From Amphirosellinia nigrospora (Eukaryota; Ascomycota; Sordariomycetes; Xylariales; Xylariaceae): a DNA stretch of 64,000 nucleotides. A program made the position numbers and the translations under genes. The notes beneath the pieces are model-generated. The model worked only from the letters and a program-made list of their open reading frames with translations. It made no database searches and was not told the origin of the DNA. The stretch is from NCBI GenBank assembly GCA_004123355.1, contig SCHM01000001.1, forward strand, positions 6,706,193 through 6,770,192, in the 5' to 3' direction. Shown piece after piece: positions 24,998 through 36,225 of the stretch. Numbering within the stretch: position 1 is the first letter of the stretch; every line of letters starts with the position of its first letter.

Positions 24998-26131
24998 ATG
25001 GCTAGTCGATCCCTGCACACATTGCTCTTCATTTTCATCCAGGTTCTAGGTCGAGGTACCTGTTTGAAAGAGGTCAGCGACCGGCAATGTGACTGCTACG
25101 TAACCAACGATACCAGCGCAAACTACTTTACAACACACAACTTCTTCGACTTCCGAGCACTTTCACAATATGCCAAAGTCCCTGCTCCCATCGAGGACCC
25201 ATATGACAGTAGCAGTGCTGATGAGACGAGCGAATACTTTCTTGACGATAACTGGGCCAAGGTTTGGGGTATCCAGTCATGGAATAACAGCGACTCGGTA
25301 GACTCAGGGGACGTACCGGTGCTCCTAGTCAATTCTCCTAATAACATTTATATCGAAAAGAATACGGATGGGAACCCTACATCTGACACCTTCATGACGA
25401 TGAGAACATTGAGGTATAAGCACTACCAGTCGGCGGCCGAGTTCGAATCGATTTCGAAGGCTTACCACTTTCTCTCGGTGCGAATGTACGCCAGAACGAT
25501 CGGTGCACCTGGCGCGGTAACTGCCATGTTCACGTACAGGGATTCCGGTGATCCGTCGGAGATCGCCTCTGTCCAAGAGTCCGATCTGGAGATTCGGACC
25601 ATGGACCCCAAGGACAAAGTTCAATACACAAACCAACCATCGTTTAGTACTAAGGGGGGAGGCTATGATATCCCGGCAGCGACTCGAAACGCGACCACAC
25701 CAATACAAGCAGACTGGACACAGTGGTCTGTTCACCGAATGGACTGGACTCCAAAAGATACGACGTGGTTTATTGACGGCAAGGAAGTTGCGTCGATCGC
25801 TTTCCAAGTCCCTCGCGATCCCAGTCAGGTCATCTTCAATTGCTGGTCGGATGGCGGCGAGTGGTCGGGGAATATGACCGCCGGGAGCGAAGCCTATCTC
25901 CAAATACAATGGATCGAGATCGTCTACAATTCCACGGGCGATGCGAAGACGACCGATATTGGGAAGAGGGACGGAGAGGGCTGCCAGAACATCTGCAGCA
26001 TTGATGATACACCGACAACCGGAACACCGGTGTTGGTCCAAGGTGCTGCTTCTAAGATATCGGATCATATACTGGGTCTTGGCGTGGCTTATGTTTGGAT
26101 ACCCCTGTTGTTAGCAACTTTTCTGATTTGA
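24998..26131 (+). CDS. GPI-anchored glycoside hydrolase family 16 protein
   Basis: A single exon of 377 residues. Residues 1-22 form a signal peptide, and a C-terminal hydrophobic tail (about 356-377, ending IPLLLATFLI) follows a small-residue stretch, the pattern of a GPI-anchor signal. The GH16 catalytic signature ExDxE is intact as Glu194-Ser-Asp196-Leu-Glu198 in QESDLEIRT, with nucleophile Glu194 and acid/base Glu198. Flanking beta-jelly-roll strands are recognisable (VRMYARTIGAPGAVTAMFTY; WSVHRMDWTPKDTTWFIDG; VIFNCWSDGGEWSG). An N-terminal Cys-containing segment (DRQCDCYVTND) and a C-terminal CQNIC pair suggest disulphides. Such proteins act on beta-glucan or chitin-glucan links in the fungal wall; the substrate cannot be read from sequence. 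Several N-glycosylation sequons are present. Confidence 0.92.
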   Translation: MASRSLHTLLFIFIQVLGRGTCLKEVSDRQCDCYVTNDTSANYFTTHNFFDFRALSQYAKVPAPIEDPYDSSSADETSEYFLDDNWAKVWGIQSWNNSDSVDSGDVPVLLVNSPNNIYIEKNTDGNPTSDTFMTMRTLRYKHYQSAAEFESISKAYHFLSVRMYARTIGAPGAVTAMFTYRDSGDPSEIASVQESDLEIRTMDPKDKVQYTNQPSFSTKGGGYDIPAATRNATTPIQADWTQWSVHRMDWTPKDTTWFIDGKEVASIAFQVPRDPSQVIFNCWSDGGEWSGNMTAGSEAYLQIQWIEIVYNSTGDAKTTDIGKRDGEGCQNICSIDDTPTTGTPVLVQGAASKISDHILGLGVAYVWIPLLLATFLI

Positions 26132-27814
26132 GGATAGCGATTGATCTACCTCTGTTTTCGATGGATTCACTATCTCGGAAGATATACGTCCCCAAAAATA
26201 TATAACAGACAGTAGATCAAAAATAACAGCGAGCAGGCTAAAATGAACATAACGCGAAAGGGGTCGCACACCGATGTTACACCTCGGTTTTTTTTATTTT
26301 TATCACGCTGCTTTGATCTACTACATATTGTGGTTCGTCATCCCAATTATTGACTTTAGCCAGTATAACGTTTAGACGTTGATCAATGACACGTCGGGTA
26401 TTGGGTAGTGATAACAACGCTCTCCATATTAATATGCGCCGACGCATCTCTCCTATTAAGCTTCGTCAGTCTCATCGAAGGCCTTATTTAGGGGAACGCA
26501 GTCTCCGAACATACTTGCATTGCGTTGCTCGCGAGCCGCATCAAATGCAATCGACCTTGGTAGGGGCCACGGTCCGGATCACGCGACAGGTGCGAATTCT
26601 AAGACACCAATCGGACGACTTTCCGTGATCTGGCAGCTCAAATTAGAGTACCCCAGCAAATCGTTTATGCTCGCTATACTTTTTACATTTATACACTTCC
26701 CGAGTATTCGGCACGTCGCATCCTTGGGTTATAGTTGCGGCGGTAATGAATTATCCATTGAAGCCTTATCGTCCCGCTTCGGTTGCACTTTTCATGGCGC
26801 AATGCCAACAGATAAGGTAGTAGAAGTCCGATTTTCCATACGAGCATATCATTGTGCCTTCAGTCAATTTTCGTCGCGCTCTTTTTAATACATACCCCTT
26901 TGAAATTGTTTGCGACATTCAAAATCTTTAGGTCTGAACTGCTCGCTCAACCCCTCTTGTACGTGGGTATGTGTAACTCCTCTTGCTTAGATTACTATTG
27001 ACGCTGTATCGTCGCTTTGGATAAGTTGTAAGATGTTGTGAAGGTCTTTAGGGTGCTGATTGTGAGGTAGCTTCGCCCCTAACAGGCTAATTCGATGCGG
27101 GTACAGGCTCTCTGATATACAATACTATTGCATCTTGTGTTAACGAGCATTAAGAATGCATAATACTAGTTCATGGAGTGTATATCAAAGCACTATGAGG
27201 TGCATTACTAGGGTGACTTGTCTTCACCCGATAACCAGGATGCCAACATGACCAAGCCAAGTCCAAAATTTGTCCTTCTTCGATGTTCGAGGAAAGTTTG
27301 GTTATTGCCGAGGGGCCAGGGTAAGTTGTCATCAATGATGGAAAGGAAAGTTCAGCTCTACCAATCCCCTTGGTTAAGCAGTATTTCAACAATCAAATGT
27401 GTAATAGGCGCCCAACACTTCAAGATAAGGCAGAGCGAGTTCTGTGAAATTAAGAACAAGCTTTACTTAATAAATCAAAGTTGAGATGTAGAGCACCACA
27501 CCACTAAGAGGCGAGACTAAGTTTAATTAGCACTCCTTGTCAGTTCTGGAACTATCTACACTGATTTCAAGTACAATAAATTTTGGATATGATTTAACGT
27601 TCTGAATACGAATAGGGAAGGGTTCTTACTAATAGTACGAAACAATCTTGGTGTTAGTCAACTTAAAAGAGTTGAAGTCATCTCTCTTAACGTTGGGTTT
27701 AGGTATAAAGTCCGAATTGCTGGCATCTATGTAATACTACTACTTGAAACTACAACAGGGGAAAGGACCCGATCAGCTATATCACTAGCCTGAAATCCCA
27801 ACTCGATATTCCCA
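26132..27814. other. Convergent gap between GH16 and GST genes
   Basis: No gene is seen in 1.7 kb. Short open frames of up to 122 codons occur but carry no motif. A T-run at about 26289-26297 may belong to a terminator of the GH16 gene. Confidence 0.5.
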
Positions 27815-28582
27815 TCAGTGTTTGTCAGCCGCAGATGAGGTCACAATTGCCTTCCAAAGATCATCGTACAACTTAGCTATCTTCGCAACAGCGGGCCGCT
27901 CATGAAGACGCTTCATCCACGCCGTATAATGAACCCACTCGGCGGTATCCACGTCCTTCGCCATAAGTGTGTATGCACCCTTCCCGACAGACTTGAAGTA
28001 AGGAATGAACATGAGGTCGGCATACGTGAGTTTATCGCCGACCAAGAAGTCGGTACCGTTCTTGGCCAGATGCCCATCGATCACGCCAATGACTCGCTTG
28101 ACCTCGTTTGTGTACCTCTCGATGGCGGAGGGCACCTTCTCGCTATGATGGTTCTGGAACCAACCCAGCTGTCCAAAGTACGGCCCTTGTCCGCTGACTT
28201 GGAAGTACTGCCAGCTACGCGCTGCGCTCTTCTCTTTAGGCGTAGTGTAATGAATCTTGGCGTCCTTGTCATATTCTTCGATTAGGTAGTCGACAATGGC
28301 CCCAGACTATAGAAAAGAGCAATTAGCACCGAGCTTATGGGATATCATCTGGGCACTAAGGTAACCGCTTACCTCCCAGACAGTCATGTCCGTGTTTGGG
28401 TCGACCAATGTGGGCACACGTCCGTTGGGATTCAAGTCCGTGTATGGTGTCTTCTTGAGGTCAGGCATAGGAAGTGACTCGAATTTCCAAGGAAGACCGA
28501 GCTCCTCAAGCACGAATGCTACCTTGTAGGGGTTCGGCGCAGGGCCAGAGGAATAAACAATCAAGGGTTTCAATTCAGACAT
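27815..28582 (-). CDS. Ure2-like glutathione S-transferase
   Basis: Two exons, 28582-28373 and 28306-27815 (66-nt intron), encode 233 residues. The thioredoxin-like N-terminal domain starts PLIVYSSGPAPNPYKVAFVL. It carries the cis-proline loop NPNGRVPTLVD and, rebuilt exactly at the splice junction, the glutathione-contact motif WE/SGAIVDYL. The all-helical C-terminal domain has the usual FLVGDKLTYADLMFIPY motif, with the N-capping box Asp in TYAD. The family conjugates or reduces electrophiles with glutathione in the cytosol. The YSS..NPYKVA pattern is that of fungal Ure2-type GSTs, in which Ser/Asn replaces Tyr as the thiol-activating residue. It is head to head with a Zn2Cys6 regulator across a 502-bp promoter. 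Confidence 0.93.
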
Positions 28583-28664
28583 GTTGTATATTTTTAATAT
28601 CGAGTGGTATTTGCTCAGAATTGTATGTAGAGTGTTAATGCAGAATATGTGATTATCTCGCCCC

Positions 28665-28672
28665 CTTATATA
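28665..28672 (-). promoter_or_regulatory. TATA box of the GST gene
   Basis: TATATAAG on the minus strand, 83 bp upstream of the GST start codon, at a typical distance for a short fungal leader. Confidence 0.5.
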
Positions 28673-28816
28673 ACATGTAATTGGGGATATTGTGGAACGT
28701 GAGCCGAGATTAGATGACTTGAGCTTTACAACAAGGACTGTTATTACAGATGGCCGTTAACTGATTGTATAAGCAATACAATTCAAGATGTTGTTCTTGG
28801 TCAGCTATTGCTGTAA

Positions 28817-28977
28817 TCCGGATCCGGACCATCATACCCGACCCGTAACAATTGCCAAGACTCAAGAGACCAGGAAGCCGGAGGAAGGGGACCCTGGAGA
28901 TACGGCAGCCGGACCATTCGGACCAAGACGGACTAAGCCTAAAGGAGGTAGATCGTGGTCCGAGAACTTGTAGTCCG
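28817..28977. promoter_or_regulatory. Cluster of six CGGACYA heptamers (candidate Zn2Cys6 sites)
   Basis: Forward copies lie at 28825-28831, 28910-28916, 28919-28925 (CGGACCA) and 28929-28935 (CGGACTA). Reverse copies lie at 28956-28962 (TGGTCCG) and 28971-28977 (TAGTCCG). The first overlaps a perfect 12-bp palindrome TCCGGATCCGGA (28817-28828). About 0.1 copies would be expected by chance in 500 bp on both strands. Zn2Cys6 proteins typically bind CGG triplets singly or as direct, inverted or everted pairs. The cluster lies in the promoter shared by the GST and a Zn2Cys6 gene, so either or both may be targets. Confidence 0.6.
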
Positions 28978-29050
28978 AAACGGTGGTTTGCCAGTGTGAT
29001 ATTGCCTATCAAACCAACAGACGGGTGAACAACATACACCATACTCATTC

Positions 29051-29074
29051 ATGATTGGAACCCCTCATTGCTAA
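29051..29074 (+). other. Seven-codon upstream ORF before the Zn2Cys6 gene
   Basis: ATG-ATT-GGA-ACC-CCT-CAT-TGC-TAA ends 10 nt before the chosen start codon. If transcribed in the leader it would force reinitiation or leaky scanning and lower translation of the regulator. Confidence 0.45.
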
Positions 29075-29084
29075 ATCTCAATCA

Positions 29085-31748
29085 ATGGCGAACACTAACT
29101 TTCGGGCCCATATCGGCGAAGCCAGCTCCGTAACGCCACCTGTCAGTCCTTGGAGTTGCTTCCCTTGTAGACGGCGGAAGATCCGCTGCGACCGGCGATA
29201 TCCGTGCTCCCATTGCTTGAAGGGCGATCTTGACTGTGGTTTTCCAGTTTCTGGCCGTACCCCAACGAGAAGACATGACCTTCCATCATTCGCTTCCAGG
29301 AAGGAGAAGCAAGATGATCTCCTAGGTCGGCTACGTAGGCTCGAGGGGTTAGTCGCAGAATTAGGCCCAGAACTCGAAGAGGGGGACGATGTTTCGTCAG
29401 GCAAACGGACCGGGGCTATAAACCTATCGAGCGACGGATTGCAGAGTAGATTTGGAGGTAAACGCTACGAGACGGCAGCCACCGGCCTGGCTCATGTCAC
29501 TCATGAGCTTGGAACACTGGTGATGCGTGATAACCAAAGCATGTATGTTGGCAATTGGCTATGGAACGTGATTTGCGATGAGGTAGGCTAATGATAATTT
29601 GACTTATAAATTGGTCGCTAAGTTTTACCTAGGTGAAACATATTCGTCAAGCCGTTGAGGATGGTGATATTGAATCGGAGCCACTCGAAAAGAGAATCCT
29701 TGGGCCTTCTATTCAGGGAGTACCTTTCTTCTGGGGTTCTGCTAGTATAACTTCTGACAACCTGCGGCCGTTACCTTCACAGGTCCCTTATATCTGGGAG
29801 ACCTTCGTGGAGAATGTCGACCCGTTCATCAAAGTCTTACATATCCCAACAATCGGGAGAAAAATCAAAGAAGCTAAAGGTGAATCAATTTTGTGCGGGG
29901 GCTTGAAAGCTTCGAGTCTTCTCATTATCAGTTCTTCCAAGTGCTAATTATGATTGGGCAAATGCTAACCAAGCTGATGGCGAAATAGGCAAGTTCAACT
30001 TGATGACTCGGGGAATGGAAGCTTTGATGTTCGCTATCTCTCTCGCTGCTGTCACTTCGCTCCAAGAGGATGAGGTGAGAACTATGAAAACGCACTTTGG
30101 CTCACCTTGTCTAACCCTTGTTCCAGGTCAGAGAGAATTTCGGCGAAGACAGAAAATTACTTCTCGCTAGACTTAGACTTGGCACAGGTTAGTCTTATGT
30201 AGCCTCATAACTATTTTTAGTCGAAGACTTCCAAAACTGGTGATTAAAATATGCCGCGGACTCTAATCACCAACTCGTTGTTTGTTAACAGAGCAAGCAC
30301 TCTCCCGGGCCGGAGTCCTTAACACAGCCGACATCAATACTATCCAAGCCTTTATCATATACCAAGATATCGTTAAGCAAGAAGATGGACAACGAGCGAG
30401 CTGGACTCTAGCTGGACTGCTCACAAGAATAGCGTTCGGAATGGGATTACACCGGGACGGATCTCACTTCCCTAATGTCTCCCCGTTTGATGCTGAAATG
30501 AGACGACGCATATGGTATCATTTATGCTTCCTCGATGCTCGTGTCGGAGACTGCCAAGTTTTCAATGTCGGGATAACAGAGAGTTTATTCGACACCAAGC
30601 CGCCATCAAATCTAAATGACAGCGATATTACCCCCGACATGACCTCCTTGCCAGCAGCAAGGGACGGATACACTGACTCGACCTTATGCATTTTGCGGTG
30701 TAAGATATGGCACTTCACTCGTGGATTTAGGTCCGCTATTACCATTGAGCCCTTATTGAATCAACCCAATCGAGATCATCAAATGAAAACGCTCACAGAA
30801 ATGAAAAAAAGTATGGCAAAGGAATTGAAACAATATTTAAAGCCTGAAGAGAGCCCATTCCACCTCCTCATACAGACTATTTTTGCAGTAGAATTAACTA
30901 GATTCGATCATATCATCCACGTGGCAAACAATTTCAAGTCTCCTAATGAGGGAGACGAATCACACAAGGCGTTCGCCCTCGCTATAGCTAGTCTCGAGCA
31001 TATTTTCCGACTAGCACAGCAGCCGGAAACTTGCCAATGGAGTTGGTATCTCTACAGTCTAATCCAGTGGCATACAATGAGCACTATACTAGTACGCTTA
31101 TCTACAAGCCCCTGGGGCCCCATGAGTGAGGTGGCATGGGGTTTCGCGAAGAAGGCCTTCGCACATCTATCCGAGGGAATGTCCCGGGATCCGATGAGGC
31201 AACCTTTACCAGATCTCATGAGATCCGTCGCAAAACACCGCGAGCTGCAGATCCAGACCTTGCGAGTGAATCCTTTATGGGCCGGCAAGTTAGCCAAGCT
31301 CGAAACTACATTGCCTGCCATTTCGCAACTCCGTGATTTCTCGGATGGGCGGGAAACTTTCGACACTACCGCAACTAAGGAGTGCTTGGCTTCAGAAGTT
31401 GAGACGGCAACTAGCCAGTCCGAGACATCCAGCTCGAACTCAACTCAGAGCTTCGGCGGAAGCGAGGGGAGGGATATGTGGATTGACTTAACTCCTTCAT
31501 TTCTCGCAACTGATGGGTCCGACAACATCCCCCAATTACCCCAGAGTAGACATTTATACGATGGTTCGGCGATAAATCAGGACAAGGAACAGAATTCAGG
31601 ATTATTTTCTGCTGGCGATGGGTCTCCAGGTTTATTACTTGACCAGGGACTTTGGGGGCAGAGCATCGACCCGTATGTCTCGACTGATTACGAGGAAATG
31701 GGATGGCTCGCGTGGACCAACATTCCCGGGACAGAAGGTGTACCATGA
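29085..31748 (+). CDS. Zn2Cys6 fungal transcription factor (divergent from GST)
   Basis: Five exons, 29085-29582, 29633-29879, 29989-30074, 30127-30187 and 30292-31748, encode 782 residues. Introns are 50, 109, 52 and 104 nt, and all junctions keep frame. The binuclear zinc cluster is complete at Cys25, 28, 35, 41, 44 and 51 with spacing CX2CX6CX5CX2CX6C and the basic run RRRKIRC. A likely coiled-coil dimerisation element follows (KQDDLLGRLRRLEGLVAEL). The middle homology region of the fungal_trans family is recognisable: FVENVDPFIKVLHIPT, then SWTLAGLLTRIAFGMGLHRDG and FDAEMRRRIWYHLCFLDARVG. The C-terminal 150 residues are Ser/Thr/Asp-rich, plausibly activating. The in-frame TTG at 29055 is rejected for the ATG at 29085. 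Its targets are unknown; the neighbouring GST is an obvious candidate. Confidence 0.92.
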
Positions 31749-32144
31749 AATATACTTGCATTCACTTGAACATGTAGCAGTCGTGACATGATTATATCAA
31801 GTGTTACCAGATAGGCTTGATACGACATGGAGTTTTAGTTAGTCTTGAATAATGGAAAGCACAAGGAGAACGTAGTAATTGAAATTTCTCTACTTGGTGA
31901 TCTGGATTTAAATGTTAAATAAGAAAGTTCAGTGTTTGTAACCACTTTGCCAATTCATCTTCCACACATCCAAGGGCCACATAAACATCATCAACCTAAT
32001 AATATCCGGACGCTGTAGGTAGTCAGTCCTAAATACATATTGCACAAAAAAAAAGATATATAGCAGGAAACCTGCGCTATGGTATATCTGAAACTAGGGA
32101 AGCGCTCCGAAAATGAGATATTGACGTAATGGCACGTGCCAGTC
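31749..32144. other. Convergent 3' flanks of two Zn2Cys6 genes
   Basis: 396 bp between the stop codons of two convergent regulator genes. No gene is seen. An A-run at 32046-32055 is present. Confidence 0.5.
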
Positions 32145-35100
32145 CTAGTAGCCCGACCGATGGTACATGACATTTGGACCGGCTGGGTGGGCCTGGGACT
32201 GGCCGAGATTGAACTGACCGAACGGATGTACAGCAGCTGGAATGTTAGAGCCATCCCTCCAACCGTCCCAGATAATGTCTAGATCAAATTCCGTGTCATC
32301 AACGCCCTGCATGCCCGCACTATTTGTCACATCGCTACTCATGGATAAGTTTCCATCGGGACTGGGTTGCTGCATGCTAGATGGGATTAAAGGCAACGAG
32401 GATATCGGTGGTAACGCTGTAGTGACCAAAACTGTATCCTCGTTGCACGTTGACGTTGTAGGAAGTGAAATACCCGGGCGATTTCTTGCGCGAAAGAAAT
32501 AGCTAACTGGATCTATGTTGTTGTTTTGAGAGAGAGTAGCGAGTGTTGGTGTTTTTCGACCTGGCAGGTAGAGCTTTCTCGCAGTGGGTGGCCGTTTCTC
32601 GTTTGCCTTGTCAAAGCTCTCAACGATGTACAATACTCGATCTGCCTGCTTGTCACCTTGGGAGCAGAATCTAAGAATCGATATTGCACTATCAATGGAT
32701 TTCCGGGCGTCCGGATTATGATATAGGGACGCGAATTCATTGCTCAGTACGATCAGCGCGGCCGCAAAGACGCAGTGTCTAGTATCCTGTTAGTTGTTGT
32801 AATGGAAGTATTAAGGGGTGGAGACCTACATGACAAAAGGGTTGCATTGAGGCAGATACTTAGCATCCAGGACGGCCTGCGTAAGGACTAAAGTGTGCTG
32901 TGATGATTCAACGCATGTCTGAGCAAAATTCTCCATTTTATGACTCGTGCGCGATGGTTTAGAACTGCTGCCGACTAGACCCACCGCCGATTTGTTAAGT
33001 AAACAAAGGAAGTACGGTCTCGTCAACAACATAACTGAATGGCAATGAAGGAGGTTGATATGCAAAATTGCAATACCCTGAGTAGGGTCGCCGGTATCGT
33101 TTAGGAGCCTTCTCCAACGAAGAGATGCGGGTAACTCTCTATTCCAGGCCTCCATGTGAGCTGCGCATTCCTGGCCCATTGCTGTTGAGATCTTCCGCTT
33201 CGAATAGACACGCTTGAGGGTTGTTCCTATGACCTGACAGGTCTTGACCGCAGCCTCGAGGGCTGTGAGGTGTGTTGACTCAGAGCCCATGCTGAGAGGA
33301 GAGTTAGTTATGATTTTGGGGGTTTCAAAAGCACATTTAGAGCAGTCCTCCTCGGAAATTGCTGTCGGCCGGCCTAAGCATGCTGAAAGGAAGCGATCGA
33401 GGACGAACAATGTTCTCCACAGATTTCTCCGTACTAGACACTCCTCGGGTTGAAATACCTCCATACTCTCTTCTCTGTGAAGTCCTAAAGCAAAAGCAGA
33501 GCGCACTGCCATCCCTAGGTAGCGGTGTTAGAGATAGCCACATATAGCAGCATCGAACATAACTTGGTGGCAAGAGTTCTCACCATAATAAGCGTAAGAC
33601 GCGTTTCGCTTAGAGACCGATAGCATATAAAGTGACATCAGTAGGAGAGCTTGTATGGACCAGAAGTCGGCGTCTTCAAAACCAGATACCGGATCAGCGA
33701 GACTTTTAGCGCTTCGGAAGAACAATTCCGCGCGATTAGAGTCCTCAATACGGAGCTTGTCGATTACCGCCGCCTCGTCACTCCCAGGTGACGGGGCCGC
33801 CATGACTAAACCAATAGCGAAAACCAAATACAGCAGACACAGGAGAGACGGGGTAACGCTGAGCGGGTCTTTATAGCACTCTTCCACTGACTTTAGGAAC
33901 GCGTGCTTGTTAAAGACTTCAATAAACCCTGCGGTCTATCATTATAAGTAGTGTGTTCGTCATGTGATCAACGATAACATACATTGGTAAAGAATGATGT
34001 TATTAAGATGTTCGCAGTTCGCTGGTCAGGCAGGATCCCAGTCGGTCTTAATTCAAGAGGCAGCGAGATTTTATTCTCCATGATCATGTGCCGGCGAGGA
34101 TCTATTGTGAAATCAGAGGGTCCAGATATGTTTTCAACAATCATGCGGATCCATTGCAAGTATGAAAGAGTGGCGGAGTCGCCAATGTAAACTATAGAAT
34201 GGGTCAGCCCCTATTATTGCTATAGAGGAAACTTAGCCTTGCGATCTATGTTGTGTGTAAACCAAGTAAAAAACATTAGGATGAAGTATGAGAGCCACCG
34301 TTATATCGCTGAAAGAAAGTCATTTCGCACAAAAGCTTTAGCTAGAGACAAGTTACAAGGGAGTTGACTCACGGAGTCTTCCTGTAGAATCCTGAAGCAT
34401 TCTGTTTTGAGGGTATACCTCGGCCTCATCGGCAGCCCCACTAGCATTACTGAGCTTAGAACGGCCATCAAACTCGACATCGGTCTCTCCTAGAAGCGGG
34501 CGGCTTATCCCGATATGTTTGTGTTCAGATTTGACAAGCACAGCCTCTATCCCCGCGGGTTCAGTAAGCCGGTTCCAGGGCATTGTAGATGAGTTGTTTC
34601 TTGTAACACCCTGTCTGATCAGATTAGGAGACTTTGGAATATTTGATAAGCCGTCGACATGACGGCGCTTGGTAGGGGGACTGTCTTGCGAGCCCGAATG
34701 GTCCGAGTTGCCAGAGGTATATTGACAATGAAGTTGTCGTTTTGTACACGTATTACATGGCTTCATGCCATTGCACTATTAGGTTTCCATTAGTGAGTCT
34801 GTGATGAACGAAATGTAGCACGGTCGAATGAGCTGACGTTCATTGCGTATTTATAAACGCCATCGGCTAGTCAATCAACTCCGATCGGCCAACTGAGCCA
34901 AAATAGTGCAACGCTACAATCCTCATTCACTAATTCCCAAAAGCTATCGGAGCCATGGGTAAGGCTTGGAATTGAAGTAAACATGCATGCAACTCGCCGC
35001 TCTACTTGATGTACGAGTGTTGGGGGGAAAAACGTCTCGGGAACAAGACGAAGGTTAGGGGCGAAATGAAATTAAACAGCAAGTTTGATCTTCCGTACAA

Positions 35101-35215
35101 CATGAATTAGAAGAACCGAAAAGTCCTCACTAACCTTCTGCTTCCTACGTTTACATGAATCGCAGGCTTGAGCAGTACGTTGCCTTTTGTCCGGATCAAC
35201 TTTAGGTCGTGTCAT
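32145..35215 (-). CDS. Second Zn2Cys6 fungal transcription factor
   Basis: Six exons on the minus strand, 35215-35135, 34775-34373, 34191-33983, 33935-33584, 33514-32830 and 32778-32145, encode 787 residues. Introns are 359, 181, 47, 69 and 51 nt, and the summed length is an exact multiple of three. The zinc cluster is split by the long first intron: Cys18 and Cys21 (ACDSCKRRKQK) lie in exon 1, and Cys28, 34, 37 and 44 (CNGMKPCNTCTKRQLHC) in exon 2. Joined spacing is the canonical CX2CX6CX5CX2CX6C. The junction between exons 2 and 3 restores GRLLYIGDSATLSYLQ, a typical linker of this family. The fungal_trans domain follows (SFFTNTAGFIEVF; YAYYGMAVRSAFALGLHREE; RRNLWRTLFVLDRFLSACLG). The acceptor of the last intron (32778) is the least certain. 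Targets are unknown. Confidence 0.9.
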
Positions 35216-36202
35216 AGCGGTTATGAGTCAGGTCACATCCGCCATCCGATGAAGAGCTATGAAAGTAACGGGGCTCAAGTCAGATAGTGTAAATGATTGA
35301 GGATTCGGGGAGGCGGCGCCGAGGTCACGGGCTTGCTGAGCGATCGGTCTCGGAAGCGGATAATAGGGGCCTCTCAGCCCTATCGGGACGTAGACGGATT
35401 ATCTGACTTAAAGGATGCCACGGGATGCTCTAGTTGTTTGGAATGACAAGTAATCGTCTCGGTTCCATACAGCTACTGATCTGCATGTGACATCGGCAGC
35501 GGGCTTCTTAGTATAGACAAGCTACAACAGGTATCCTCGAACGGGAGATAAACGATGGCGTTTTTTGGAAGACGAGCTAGTACGGGGTACTCAGCCACTG
35601 GGGACACACCAAAGTTTTGACGGTGAGGACGGGAAGCCTTCTTCACCAAACCTCGGCCCCCGAAATAAACCAAGTAAAATAGATTGCAGAGATGGGCCAC
35701 CAATGTCGGAAGGAGGAAGACGTCAAAGAAGAAGAACGCTGAATACCGGTGCAAGCCAAGCGAGAGTCTGGGAGAGTAGGTATCTAGAAAGCAAGGGCAG
35801 ATTTTTGTGCGGACAATGGGAATGTCAAGGGGGCCCTGGTCTCGATCGCGGTCGACTGTCCATCATGGCCGATGTGACGAGCGGAATTTATTAGATCGAT
35901 GATAATACAGGGCTAGTAGTTGCGAACAACCAGGATTGGGCAATATAGTCGCGGATCAATCAACTGAGACTGCGGTTTGGGCCGGGGATGGCGGGACGGT
36001 GGCGTTGGACACGCATCGAGCATGCGAAAAGAAAGTTAGCATCAACGACGTAATCGTCTTCAACTAGTTGTCGAGCTGACTTCCGTCGACAACGTGTATA
36101 CCTCAATAGACTTGGACCATGTAGGTTGGCACGTGTCCTAATAGGCACAACACAGCACGGAGTAGCAGAGAAGGGAGAACACAGCAGACAGCATAACGCA
36201 AC

Positions 36203-36225
36203 ACGACCACGACCACGACCACGAC
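36203..36225. repeat. (ACGACC)n microsatellite
   Basis: Three full ACGACC units plus a partial one. Other short simple runs nearby include CTGCTGT units at about 36638-36660 and GTGGT units at about 36907-36931. Confidence 0.7.

Noticed and set aside
35555-35617. ATG followed by MAFFGRRASTGYSATGDTPKF, ending in TGA
   Set aside because: It looks like a protein N-terminus, but the frame closes after 21 codons and no donor site leads to a convincing next exon.
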